From Pedobacter rhizosphaerae (GTDB lineage Bacteria > Bacteroidota > Bacteroidia > Sphingobacteriales > Sphingobacteriaceae): a stretch of DNA of 40,962 nt. The position numbers were made by a program, and so were the translations under genes. The notes under the pieces were generated by a model. That model did not search any database. It was not told the origin of the DNA and saw only the letters and a list, made by a program, of their open reading frames with translations. The DNA lies in contig NZ_FOGG01000042.1 of assembly GCF_900111155.1 (NCBI RefSeq), positions 1 to 40,962 of the forward strand, given 5' to 3'. Positions 31,839-40,239 of this stretch are shown piece by piece (positions within the stretch are counted from its first letter, which is position 1; each line of letters opens with the position of its first letter).

Positions 31839-34800
31839 ATGAATTTAAAATACGCTTTTCTCAATGCAAGGTTCTTATGTGTATTGATGTTTTACCTGAT
31901 TCTCGCTAATAACGGTTTTGGACAAAAGGATAATTTGAACATTATTCCTTTGAGCCCCAATGCAGCGGAAATGACTCGTTACGGAGAAATTCCGGTTAGT
32001 AATTTTACCGGGATCCCTAATATTGGAATTCCCATTTACACCATTACTTCTGGCGAATTATCTTTACCTATTTCTTTAAGTTATCATGCCGGTGGTAATA
32101 AAGTAGAGTCTATTGCCTCTTGGACCGGGCTATCCTGGTCATTAGGTTCACTGCCTTCCATATCCCGAGCGGTAAATGGTATGCCTGATGATGGAGCCAA
32201 TGGCTTTTTTTCCAAGTTTCAAGGTAAAAGTATCCGGCAATACATGGAAAACTATACTGGTGGTTATGATCCGGCAGTAGATCAATTTATGGATTATGTA
32301 AAAACAGAGCATATTGATACCGAACCAGACGCGTTTAATTTTAGTATCAATGGTAAAAGTGGAAAATTCTACTATAACCAGGATGTAAATAAATTCGTTT
32401 GCAGCCCATATTCAAATATTAAAATAGCTTATGTTGGTCAATCATTTACCATTACCGACGATGATGGTACACAATATTTCTTTGAAGACAGAGAAACATC
32501 AGCTGTAAGTGGATTATCGTCCGGCCCTCCGGTAGCTACTTCCTGGGTAATTACAAGGATTGTAAGTGCAACGCAAAAAAACACCATATTCTTTGATTAT
32601 GTAGTAGAAAATCAAATGACTCAATCGCTTACAGCGGCTATTAAATATCTCTTTACCGAAAATAGTTACTGCAATATTTTACCAACTAATGTAAGCGGAG
32701 GGCAACTTACGTCCATTGTGGCGAAAACGCTTAGCTCCATCAGGTTTCAGGGCGGTCACTTAGACTTTATAAAAAAAGATACACAACGCGAGGATTTGTA
32801 TGGCGGATATGCCTTAGATAAAATTAAACTGTTTAATGCGAGTGAAAACCTGATCAGGCAATTCGGTTTTAATTATAAATACTTAACTGGCGCAGGAGGT
32901 ATTGGTTGTTTGGTCAACGACAATTATCGAAGTAATAAATGGATGTTTTTGACTGATTTTAGTGAAATGGCTGTAGACAACTCCATTGGCCAAAAATACA
33001 CTTTTACTTATAATGAACTTAATATTCCGCCTTGCCGTAACAGCCCGGCGCAAGATTTTTGGGGATATTATAATGGTAAGCTTTCGAATATGGACTTGGT
33101 GCCCACAGTTAATGTCCCAAATACAAATCTGGTTATTGCCGGGGCTGATCGTTATGTTGATCCAGGCTATACCCAGTTTGGGATTTTAAAGCAAATTAAT
33201 TATCCCACAGGAGGATATACTGTTTTCGAATATGAAAATAATGATTCATACAATCCGAATTCGCCAAAAAGTTATGTAACCGAAGCCCCTTTTATAGCAC
33301 ACGGCGAACCTGTTTTAGATGGTGAAGAACTTCCGGTATTTAAAGAATATGAAACTGCTTTTGTAATCAATAATCCACCAGATAGGCATCTTAATAACGA
33401 AAATCCGAATGGAGGAGCTTTTGTTTCGGGCGAACTCCAACATCTTGGTGTATCCTTTGGATCATCTGGTGCCAGTATAATTATCAGACGTACCAATCCC
33501 GCTGCGCCCATTGTTCAGTTGGTGCCCTCAGGCAATTTTCAAAATTATTATTTACCCAATGGTACATATAGTTTAAAGGCCTCATTTAATCAAAACCCGC
33601 CTAATTACCAGAACTTTTGGGTTATGCTTAGATATGATAAGATTGATAGTACAAAAATCAATTCCTATCTGGGTGGTTTGAGGGTTAAAAAAGTTCAGAG
33701 TTATGCTGGGGGGGCTGCTTTACCCCTAGTAAACAAATACGCATATGTAAATGATTACGGTGAGGATAAATCTTCAGGAGTGAGTTTCCTGAGGCCTTTA
33801 TTTAATTATGGCTACCAACATGTTTATGGTCCTGGTAACTGTTTAAGTATGTTATTTACCGTAAAGTCATATAGTAACCAAAGCCAGGTGAGCAGTTCGG
33901 GCTCCTATGCCGGTTATAGAAAAGTATTTGTTGAAAGTAACGCGGCAAACCAAACCGGGCTAACTGCTTATGCGTACAGTACACAACAAGATGAACTTTA
34001 CAATCAAAACTGGCCCTTCCCGCCACCACAAAGCATGGAAGCTTTTAGGGGTCAGTTGTTGGAGAATTCGCAATACAAGTGGGTTGATAATGGTTTCAGC
34101 ATTGTAAGAAGATCGAGAATGGATTACGAGAATTCGCTTTTGGATGCACCGCGTAATTTTGCAATGAAGGTGAGTACGGAGTTCTTAGGTTTGGGCGGCG
34201 AAGACAATAGCAGGCCAAAAGGTGTTACTTATGAGTTTGCACTCGAATGGTCGGCTTTGTCTAAACAAACCGATCGTGTATACAACCCGGCAGATACCAC
34301 GAAATATGTAGAAACGATAACAGATTTTACCTATGATGAACCATATAAACAACTGGTAAAAAAAATGGTTACCGGCAGCAATGCTAAAACTACTGTTCTT
34401 AATAACTACTATCCATATAACCTTAGTTTAATCGGAACTGCAGAGGATGCCCGTCAATGGTTGGTTACGAACAATAGTTTATCTACCGTTCTTAAGCAAG
34501 AAACATTAGTTGATAATCAGTTAACGGATGCTTCTATTACCAACTATAAAAAAATAGATGGATCAAACCTAGTTGAAGCGCATGAGACCATTACCTTTTT
34601 AAATACAACCGATAGTAAGAAAAGCATTTTTAAAGATTATGAAACGACCTATGGTAATTTAGTAGAGTTTTATCAAAAAAATGGGCCTAAAACGAGCTAC
34701 CTGTGGGGATATAAAGGTAAATACCCTGTTATCGAAGTAAAGAATGCATCTTATACAACGGTAACCGGCACCTTGTCTGGTACAGATCTAAGCAGTTTAG

Positions 34801-35645
34801 ACGCAATTAACCCAACTAAAACTACTGTAGATGCTGTGGTTGCTAAATTGAAAACAGCCTTACCTTATGCACAAATTAGTAGCTACGTATATAAACCACT
34901 TATCGGAGTTGAATCTACTACCGATGTTAAAGGGCTAAGTACCTATTATGAATACGATAACTTTCAAAGATTATTTCGCATAAGAGATCGCGAAAATAAT
35001 ATTGTGAAACAGTATAACTATAATTATAGCCCTGACTTATCTGTACCAACACCAACAACTTATTATAGTATTGCAAAATCGGGGCTTTTTATGAAAAATA
35101 GTTGTGGCGCAGGCTATAATGGTTCTGCGGTAACTTATCAGATACAGGCCGGGAAATATGCCTCCACGATTTCGCAGGCAGATGCCGACCAAAAGGCACA
35201 GGATGATCTCGAAGCCAATGGACAGAATTACGCAAATCAAAACGGAACGTGTATCAGCAATATGCCAACCATTTATGCCAGATTGGAATTTGAGAATATA
35301 ACCAATGTTGTTTATGGTAATATTCAAAACTTTATGGGTGATTTGTTTATCAGATTCTATAGCGATGCTAACTGCAGTGTACCCTATACACTAACCAGCA
35401 ATATGGATGTGAAAGTAAATGATCATTTAATATTTGATATTGATGAGTATGATTATGAAAGTACTTACACAGCTTTATCAGGTAATGCCCAGCTGGCATT
35501 GGGTAATATGTATTTAAGAGATAAAATTCTGTACTATGATCCCAACGGAGAAAGCACTAATATTTGGCATTTGTTTTCGCTGCTTAACTTCAACGGAAGC
35601 AACTATGTGATTAAACCAACCATCGGAGATAATTATCTAAACTAA
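31839..35645 (+). CDS. RHS repeat protein with C-terminal DUF5977-like segment
   Basis: The start at 31839 (1268 residues) was chosen because a signal peptide begins there (MNLKYAFLNARFLCVLMFYL...NNGFGQ); an upstream ATG at 31782 adds 19 residues. The N-terminus (LNIIPLSPNAAEMTRYGEIP, NFTGIPNIGIPIYTITSGEL, YHAGG) is paralogous to 14746. YD-type repeats follow (LSTYYEYDNFQRLFRIRDRE). After residue about 1085 there is SGLFMKNSCGAGYNGSAVTY followed by SQADADQKAQDDLEANGQ and YANQNGTC, the DUF5977 pattern, then about 120 residues of unknown type. The 14746 paralogue ends before this extension. It probably forms a shell with the toxin encoded at 35655, nine bases downstream. Confidence 0.85.
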   Translation: MNLKYAFLNARFLCVLMFYLILANNGFGQKDNLNIIPLSPNAAEMTRYGEIPVSNFTGIPNIGIPIYTITSGELSLPISLSYHAGGNKVESIASWTGLSWSLGSLPSISRAVNGMPDDGANGFFSKFQGKSIRQYMENYTGGYDPAVDQFMDYVKTEHIDTEPDAFNFSINGKSGKFYYNQDVNKFVCSPYSNIKIAYVGQSFTITDDDGTQYFFEDRETSAVSGLSSGPPVATSWVITRIVSATQKNTIFFDYVVENQMTQSLTAAIKYLFTENSYCNILPTNVSGGQLTSIVAKTLSSIRFQGGHLDFIKKDTQREDLYGGYALDKIKLFNASENLIRQFGFNYKYLTGAGGIGCLVNDNYRSNKWMFLTDFSEMAVDNSIGQKYTFTYNELNIPPCRNSPAQDFWGYYNGKLSNMDLVPTVNVPNTNLVIAGADRYVDPGYTQFGILKQINYPTGGYTVFEYENNDSYNPNSPKSYVTEAPFIAHGEPVLDGEELPVFKEYETAFVINNPPDRHLNNENPNGGAFVSGELQHLGVSFGSSGASIIIRRTNPAAPIVQLVPSGNFQNYYLPNGTYSLKASFNQNPPNYQNFWVMLRYDKIDSTKINSYLGGLRVKKVQSYAGGAALPLVNKYAYVNDYGEDKSSGVSFLRPLFNYGYQHVYGPGNCLSMLFTVKSYSNQSQVSSSGSYAGYRKVFVESNAANQTGLTAYAYSTQQDELYNQNWPFPPPQSMEAFRGQLLENSQYKWVDNGFSIVRRSRMDYENSLLDAPRNFAMKVSTEFLGLGGEDNSRPKGVTYEFALEWSALSKQTDRVYNPADTTKYVETITDFTYDEPYKQLVKKMVTGSNAKTTVLNNYYPYNLSLIGTAEDARQWLVTNNSLSTVLKQETLVDNQLTDASITNYKKIDGSNLVEAHETITFLNTTDSKKSIFKDYETTYGNLVEFYQKNGPKTSYLWGYKGKYPVIEVKNASYTTVTGTLSGTDLSSLDAINPTKTTVDAVVAKLKTALPYAQISSYVYKPLIGVESTTDVKGLSTYYEYDNFQRLFRIRDRENNIVKQYNYNYSPDLSVPTPTTYYSIAKSGLFMKNSCGAGYNGSAVTYQIQAGKYASTISQADADQKAQDDLEANGQNYANQNGTCISNMPTIYARLEFENITNVVYGNIQNFMGDLFIRFYSDANCSVPYTLTSNMDVKVNDHLIFDIDEYDYESTYTALSGNAQLALGNMYLRDKILYYDPNGESTNIWHLFSLLNFNGSNYVIKPTIGDNYLN

Positions 35646-35654
35646 TAACGCCTC

Positions 35655-38600
35655 ATGAAGAAACTGAAATATCTATTGACCGGAGCGGCCATGTTGCTGT
35701 TTTTTGGTCGTTCTGATGCACAAAAAAGTGTGTCTGTCTATAATGGGGAGAGCGAGATCAGTGATCCTATGAGCGTAACCCTTACCGATGGTTTCCATGC
35801 TACAGGGAATGTACGCATTTTCATCAGTGGAGTAAGCTATATTCAGTGCCGCGATTTTCTTTCTGCACCGAGTGCTAACCAAAATTATATCAGCACCAAA
35901 GTATTTAAAAGGCCAGGGATAACCGAGCTTAATATGAACCAGGCGCTGAGTACCTGTGAGGTGAACCAAACAATCCAATACTTTGATGGCCTTGGTCGCC
36001 CCCTGCAAACTGTACAGGTGCAGGCAAGTCCGGGTTTTAAGGATATTGTGCAGCCTGTGGCCTATGATGCCTTTGGACGTGAAGCGGTTAAATACCTGCC
36101 TTATGCCGAGAATGAGAGTGCCAACGGGAGTTACCAGGCAACTGCGCTGGTGAAACAGGCCGATTTCTACCGCCCCGTTGCAGGCTGGGATGCGGCGGTT
36201 AACAAGACCGAAAAGCCTTTCAGTGTAACGGTATTTGAGCCTAGCCCATTGAACCGGGTGCAGAAACAGGGTTTCCCTGGCTTAGACTGGCAACCTGCAT
36301 TAACGGGCGATGACCACACGGTAAAAACGGTTTACGGGACCAATGTGGCCAATGAAGTAAAACTCTGGACAGTGAGCGGCAACACCGCATCGGCTACAAC
36401 TTATCCTGCAGGCAAGCTTTATAAAACGATATTAAAAGATGAGAACTGGAAAGAAGTAGATGGGAAGGCGGGTACCACCGAAGAGTTTAAAGATTTTGAA
36501 GGCCGGGTGGTACTGAAAAGGGTTTGGGAAACCAATGCCAAAAGCCTGAGCACTTACTATGTTTACGACGATTTAGGAAATTTGCGTTATGTGCTTCCAC
36601 CGGCAGTGAACGAAAACAGTGACCGCGCTACAGAAATCAATAGTTTTGATGAGAGCCTGCCGGTATTTAATGATTTTATTTATGGCTACCATTATGATGG
36701 CCGCAGACGAATAACCGAGAAAAAGATTCCTGGCAAAGGCTGGGAATATCTGGTTTACAATAAACTCGATCAGGTTACCCACACTCAAGATGCCGTTCAA
36801 CGGGAAAAGCAGCAGTGGAGCTGGACGAAGTATGATGCTTTTGGCCGGGTTGTGCTTACGGGAATAGAGAACAACCAGGGTATCGATCGTACAGGCATGC
36901 AGAACTTTAACGATGGGGTTGTACCGCAATGGGAAGAGCGCAGTGAGGCTACAGCAGAAGGTTATTCGCGAAACACCCATCCTTCGGCAGGAGAAGATAA
37001 CCCCAATATTATTTTCCATACCATTAATTATTATGATGATTATGCCTTTCCTGGGATTGGCACAGACCAACCGGTTAGCGGGCAGGCAGATGGACAACGG
37101 GTAAAGGGGCTGCTTACGGGCAGTAAGGTTAGAAATCTGGGTAACGGAACGATGCAGCTCACGATTAACTACTATGATCTGGAAGGCCGTGTGGTACAAA
37201 CCAAAAGTGAAAACCACCGGGGTGGAAAGGATATTGTGGATAATACCTATAGCTTTATTGGGGAGCTTACAGCGAGTACGCGCAGCCACACCGGGGCAGG
37301 GAACGGAACGCCAACTACCATTGCCAATCGATACGAGTATGACCATATGGGCAGGAAGATTGCCACATTTGAAAACATCAACAGTCAGGGTGAGGTTGCA
37401 TTGAGCCATTTGGAGTACAACGAGATCGGGCAGTTAAGAAGTAAGCATTTGCATAACGATACGCAGCACACGGCATTTGCTTATAATGAGCGTGGCTGGA
37501 TGACGAATAGTATTAGTGACCAGTTCAGTATGAAATTGGGCTATCAAAATGGTGTTGAAGGCTTTAACGGTAACATTACTGCCCAAAACTGGGATTGGGC
37601 AAACAGCCTGAACCCAACGGCTAATATATTTAATTATAGTTATGATAAGCTGAACCGTTTGAGCACTTCTGGTAAAACCACTGGGGCGATGACAGAGAAC
37701 CTGAATTACGATGTGATGGGGAATATCTGGCAGTTGAAACGTGACGGATCGGCTCTAAATCAATATCATTATTTGGGTAACCGCTTAAGCTCGGTAGATA
37801 ATATTGCTAACACTTACCAGTACGATGCCAATGGCAATGCCACCACAGATGGGCGCAATGGTATGGTGTTAATTTATAATTATCTTAATCTTCCGGCTAC
37901 AGCCAATGGAAATGGTACAAGTGTGGCTTATACATACGATGCCACAGGGCAGAAGCTGAATAAGAGCGCTCTTCGCAATGGGCTTACTACCAGCCATGAT
38001 TATATTTCGGGAATTGAATATAAAAACAATGTAATCGACCTTATCCATACCGAAGAAGGTGTAGCGCAAAGTAATGGAGATAATAGTTACACCTACCACT
38101 ATAATCTGAACGATCATTTGGGGAATGTTAGATATACCTTTGACATCTATGAAGGGGTTGCGAGGCGTTTACAGGCAGATGATTACTACGCTTTTGGAAA
38201 AAGATTATCTATAGCTCCAGTTTCAGAAAATAATAAATATCTTTACAATGGTAAGGAAGTTCAGGATGAGTTAGGGGAACAGTATGATTACGGCGCGAGG
38301 TTCTATGATCCGGTGATTGGGCGTTTTAATGTGATAGATAGGTTTGCGGAGAAGTATTATCATTTATCTTCATATAGCTATGCAGCTAATAATCCAATTA
38401 ATTTAATTGACATTAACGGAGATTCTCTTTGGGTATCTTATGCTGGTAATAAAATTCTTTACAACAATGGGGGCTTTTATAATAAGGATGGTTCAGCTTA
38501 TACTGGCAAAGGTGTGAAGACGGACAAGAATGGTAATGTGACCGGCTATAAGGGATTTTTAGGGAAAGCGCATACTGCTTTAGGAGCAATTGGAGGCACT

Positions 38601-39125
38601 CAGGAAGGAGGTTCCCTCTTAAATGAGTTACAGTCATCTACTAATAGCTTCACAATTCAAAACAGCTCTACTAATGAGTTTGTTGTAGATCCGAGTCAGC
38701 GTGTTGCAGGATATGCTAATCAATTACAAACAGATCCACAATATGCCGGCCAGTTAGCAAATACAGCTGCTTCTGCAATGTTAGGAGGTGCAGGTGGTAC
38801 AATCAATTGGAACCCGAGCGGAGCAAATGTATGGGTACTTGGAGGGGGGCAAAATAATAATGCTGCATCTAATTTAGGGCATGAGTTATTTCATGGAAGA
38901 GACTCTAATCGAGGCTTGTTAGATTCTAGAACTAATCAAGGTCTGAAATACGATGAATGGCAAGCAACATTTAAAGAAAATCAATTAAGGTCACAAATGG
39001 GGCTGCCGCTAAGGGAGTTTTATAAATCGCAAAGCAATAATGGCGTTTTAAGCCCATTAGCCCCAAGAATGTTAAATGGAAGTAATCAACCGGTGCGACC
39101 TACTTGGGTTCCTGGAAATTGGTAA
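35655..39125 (+). CDS. RHS polymorphic toxin with DUF6443-like N-terminus and M91-like metallopeptidase tip
   Basis: The 1156-residue protein has a signal peptide (ending SDAQ), the DUF6443-like region (about 30-140: SANQNYISTKVFKRPGI, NQTIQYFDGLGRPLQTVQVQ), YD repeats and the RHS core (YLYNGKEVQDELGEQYDYGA, FYDPVIGRFNVIDRFAEKYY, NNPINLIDINGDS) ending near 925. The variable tip has the zinc motif HELFH (His1076, Glu1077, His1080), followed about 20 residues later by DEWQATFKENQLRSQMGLPL and REFY. That layout matches the M91 family of NleD-type effectors (HExxH, then a glutamate and an ENxLRxExGLPLR-like segment). Glu1101 is the likely third ligand. The repeat region is the parent type of the stubs at 2385 and 22704 and of the broken gene at position 1. 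Confidence 0.88.
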   Translation: MKKLKYLLTGAAMLLFFGRSDAQKSVSVYNGESEISDPMSVTLTDGFHATGNVRIFISGVSYIQCRDFLSAPSANQNYISTKVFKRPGITELNMNQALSTCEVNQTIQYFDGLGRPLQTVQVQASPGFKDIVQPVAYDAFGREAVKYLPYAENESANGSYQATALVKQADFYRPVAGWDAAVNKTEKPFSVTVFEPSPLNRVQKQGFPGLDWQPALTGDDHTVKTVYGTNVANEVKLWTVSGNTASATTYPAGKLYKTILKDENWKEVDGKAGTTEEFKDFEGRVVLKRVWETNAKSLSTYYVYDDLGNLRYVLPPAVNENSDRATEINSFDESLPVFNDFIYGYHYDGRRRITEKKIPGKGWEYLVYNKLDQVTHTQDAVQREKQQWSWTKYDAFGRVVLTGIENNQGIDRTGMQNFNDGVVPQWEERSEATAEGYSRNTHPSAGEDNPNIIFHTINYYDDYAFPGIGTDQPVSGQADGQRVKGLLTGSKVRNLGNGTMQLTINYYDLEGRVVQTKSENHRGGKDIVDNTYSFIGELTASTRSHTGAGNGTPTTIANRYEYDHMGRKIATFENINSQGEVALSHLEYNEIGQLRSKHLHNDTQHTAFAYNERGWMTNSISDQFSMKLGYQNGVEGFNGNITAQNWDWANSLNPTANIFNYSYDKLNRLSTSGKTTGAMTENLNYDVMGNIWQLKRDGSALNQYHYLGNRLSSVDNIANTYQYDANGNATTDGRNGMVLIYNYLNLPATANGNGTSVAYTYDATGQKLNKSALRNGLTTSHDYISGIEYKNNVIDLIHTEEGVAQSNGDNSYTYHYNLNDHLGNVRYTFDIYEGVARRLQADDYYAFGKRLSIAPVSENNKYLYNGKEVQDELGEQYDYGARFYDPVIGRFNVIDRFAEKYYHLSSYSYAANNPINLIDINGDSLWVSYAGNKILYNNGGFYNKDGSAYTGKGVKTDKNGNVTGYKGFLGKAHTALGAIGGTQEGGSLLNELQSSTNSFTIQNSSTNEFVVDPSQRVAGYANQLQTDPQYAGQLANTAASAMLGGAGGTINWNPSGANVWVLGGGQNNNAASNLGHELFHGRDSNRGLLDSRTNQGLKYDEWQATFKENQLRSQMGLPLREFYKSQSNNGVLSPLAPRMLNGSNQPVRPTWVPGNW

Positions 39126-39134
39126 TTAATAGTT

Positions 39135-39707
39135 ATGAAAAAATATTTTAGTGGTGTAATATTCTGTTTGTTTCTTACCTCTTGTTTGGCACAGAATCGG
39201 CCCAATAATTCCAGCCTTTTGGTAAACCAAATTTATGAGAGTCAGTTGGCTTATTATAATGCTAATATTGCCGACAAAGACAATTATTTAAGCATTATCA
39301 ATTTTGCTAAAACAGAACGATCTACCCTCTTTAAGAGGATTGGAAGTGTAGTTCAATCAGATAGTTTCATTATTCTAGAGGGGTTCAGTCCAGGATGGGG
39401 GAACTTTGTTGGATTAGTCTGGAACAGGGAACTTGCCTACTCATATAAGAAATTATCGACTGATAAAAAACTGCAGATTACCAAGACGAATCTCAGTGGT
39501 AATAATGTAAAGCATAATACGAGTATAGATCCATTTATTATTAAGAAAATATCTGAATGGGATGTAAACTATATTCGAAATATCAAGAATAAAATAGGAA
39601 TGGGGGTTTCTGATGGTCATTACTTTATCGCAACTAAGGTTACAAAAGGCAAAACTGACCACGATTATATAATAGAGAACATTGCTTTTGAGCAGTTTGC
39701 GGAATAA
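39135..39707 (+). CDS. Lipoprotein, probable immunity protein of the 35655 toxin
   Basis: The 190-residue product has a lipoprotein signal (MKKYFSGVIFCLFLTSCLAQ; lipobox cysteine at 17). The body is soluble with no domain I recognise. It starts nine bases after the toxin stop, the usual immunity place. The membrane location would guard the envelope. It ends just before a strong bidirectional terminator, so it closes the operon. The immunity role is inferred from position. Confidence 0.7.
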   Translation: MKKYFSGVIFCLFLTSCLAQNRPNNSSLLVNQIYESQLAYYNANIADKDNYLSIINFAKTERSTLFKRIGSVVQSDSFIILEGFSPGWGNFVGLVWNRELAYSYKKLSTDKKLQITKTNLSGNNVKHNTSIDPFIIKKISEWDVNYIRNIKNKIGMGVSDGHYFIATKVTKGKTDHDYIIENIAFEQFAE

Positions 39708-39723
39708 ATTTATTCAGTCTATG

Positions 39724-39760
39724 ACAAAGCCCATCAGAAATGTTGGGCTTTGTTGTTTAA
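39724..39760. terminator. Bidirectional intrinsic terminator
   Basis: ACAAAGCCC (39724-39732) pairs perfectly with GGGCTTTGT (39745-39753), loop of 12 bases, followed by TGTTTAA. On the minus strand it serves the convergent XRE gene. It lies between convergent genes, as expected. Confidence 0.8.
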
Positions 39761-40092
39761 GATGCGTAAGCCTTTTGTGCTTTGGTGTCCCTGAGGACGG
39801 TATCAATAAAGAAGAACAGCTTTTCCTTGATGGCTGGGCTTAAGCTTTCTATTTCCTGCATTCGCTCTACGGTCTTTTTATCGAACGAGGCGTTCACGCC
39901 TTCACCGGCCAGGTAATCCAGGGATACCTGAAAAGCCTGTGCGATCTTCATGGCTGCCTCAATGGATGGCACGGCCTCATCCCGCTCATACTTGCCGATC
40001 ATCACCCTTGAAATGCCGCTTTTAGTGGCCAGGTCACTTTGTGACCAGTCCTTCTGACTTCTTAACTCTGCTATGATCTTACCTGTATTCAT
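39757..40092 (-). CDS. XRE-family transcriptional regulator
   Basis: The 111-residue protein is a classic HTH_3 repressor: residues 5-60 (MNTGKIIAELRSQKDWSQSD, LATKSGISRVMIGKYERDEA, VPSIEAAMKIAQAFQVSLDY LAGEG), then a C-terminal helical part (VERMQEIESLSPAIKEKLFF). It is divergent from the primase/AAA+-like gene at 40240, with a 147-base space carrying a promoter and repeated sites. Its codons are richer in G and C than those of the genes to the left, as are those of its divergent partner, so both look acquired with a mobile element. A remnant of a similar gene lies at 22078. It probably represses its own and the partner's transcription. Confidence 0.9.
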   Translation of the reverse strand: MNTGKIIAELRSQKDWSQSDLATKSGISRVMIGKYERDEAVPSIEAAMKIAQAFQVSLDYLAGEGVNASFDKKTVERMQEIESLSPAIKEKLFFFIDTVLRDTKAQKAYAS

Positions 40093-40164
40093 CTCTTAAA
40101 AGATACTTTTATGCTTGATTGCAACCGTGTATAACAAAAATAAGTAAATAAAAGGGATAAAAAA

Positions 40165-40217
40165 ATCTGATAGGTTGTTGTGAAATGCAAATGATAAGAT
40201 ATATTTGTATCTGATAG
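40165..40217 (+). promoter_or_regulatory. Promoter of the 40240 gene flanked by repeated ATCTGATAG operators
   Basis: TTG (40178-40180), 19 bases, then TATATTTG (40200-40207) is an exact match to TAnnTTTG at the standard spacing. The 9-mer ATCTGATAG occurs at 40165-40173, just upstream of the -33 element, and again at 40209-40217, near the expected start point. The two copies are 44 bases apart, four turns of the helix. The arrangement is that of a promoter held by a looping or cooperative repressor, most likely the XRE protein next door. Confidence 0.6.
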
Positions 40218-40239
40218 TTATCTAAAACTTTTTTTCAAT

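Noticed and set aside
36573..37409. A 278-codon open frame on the minus strand inside the second RHS toxin gene
   Set aside because: It lies wholly opposite a well-supported RHS coding frame with conserved YD repeats. Its translation shows no domain and is typical of antisense frames of this composition.
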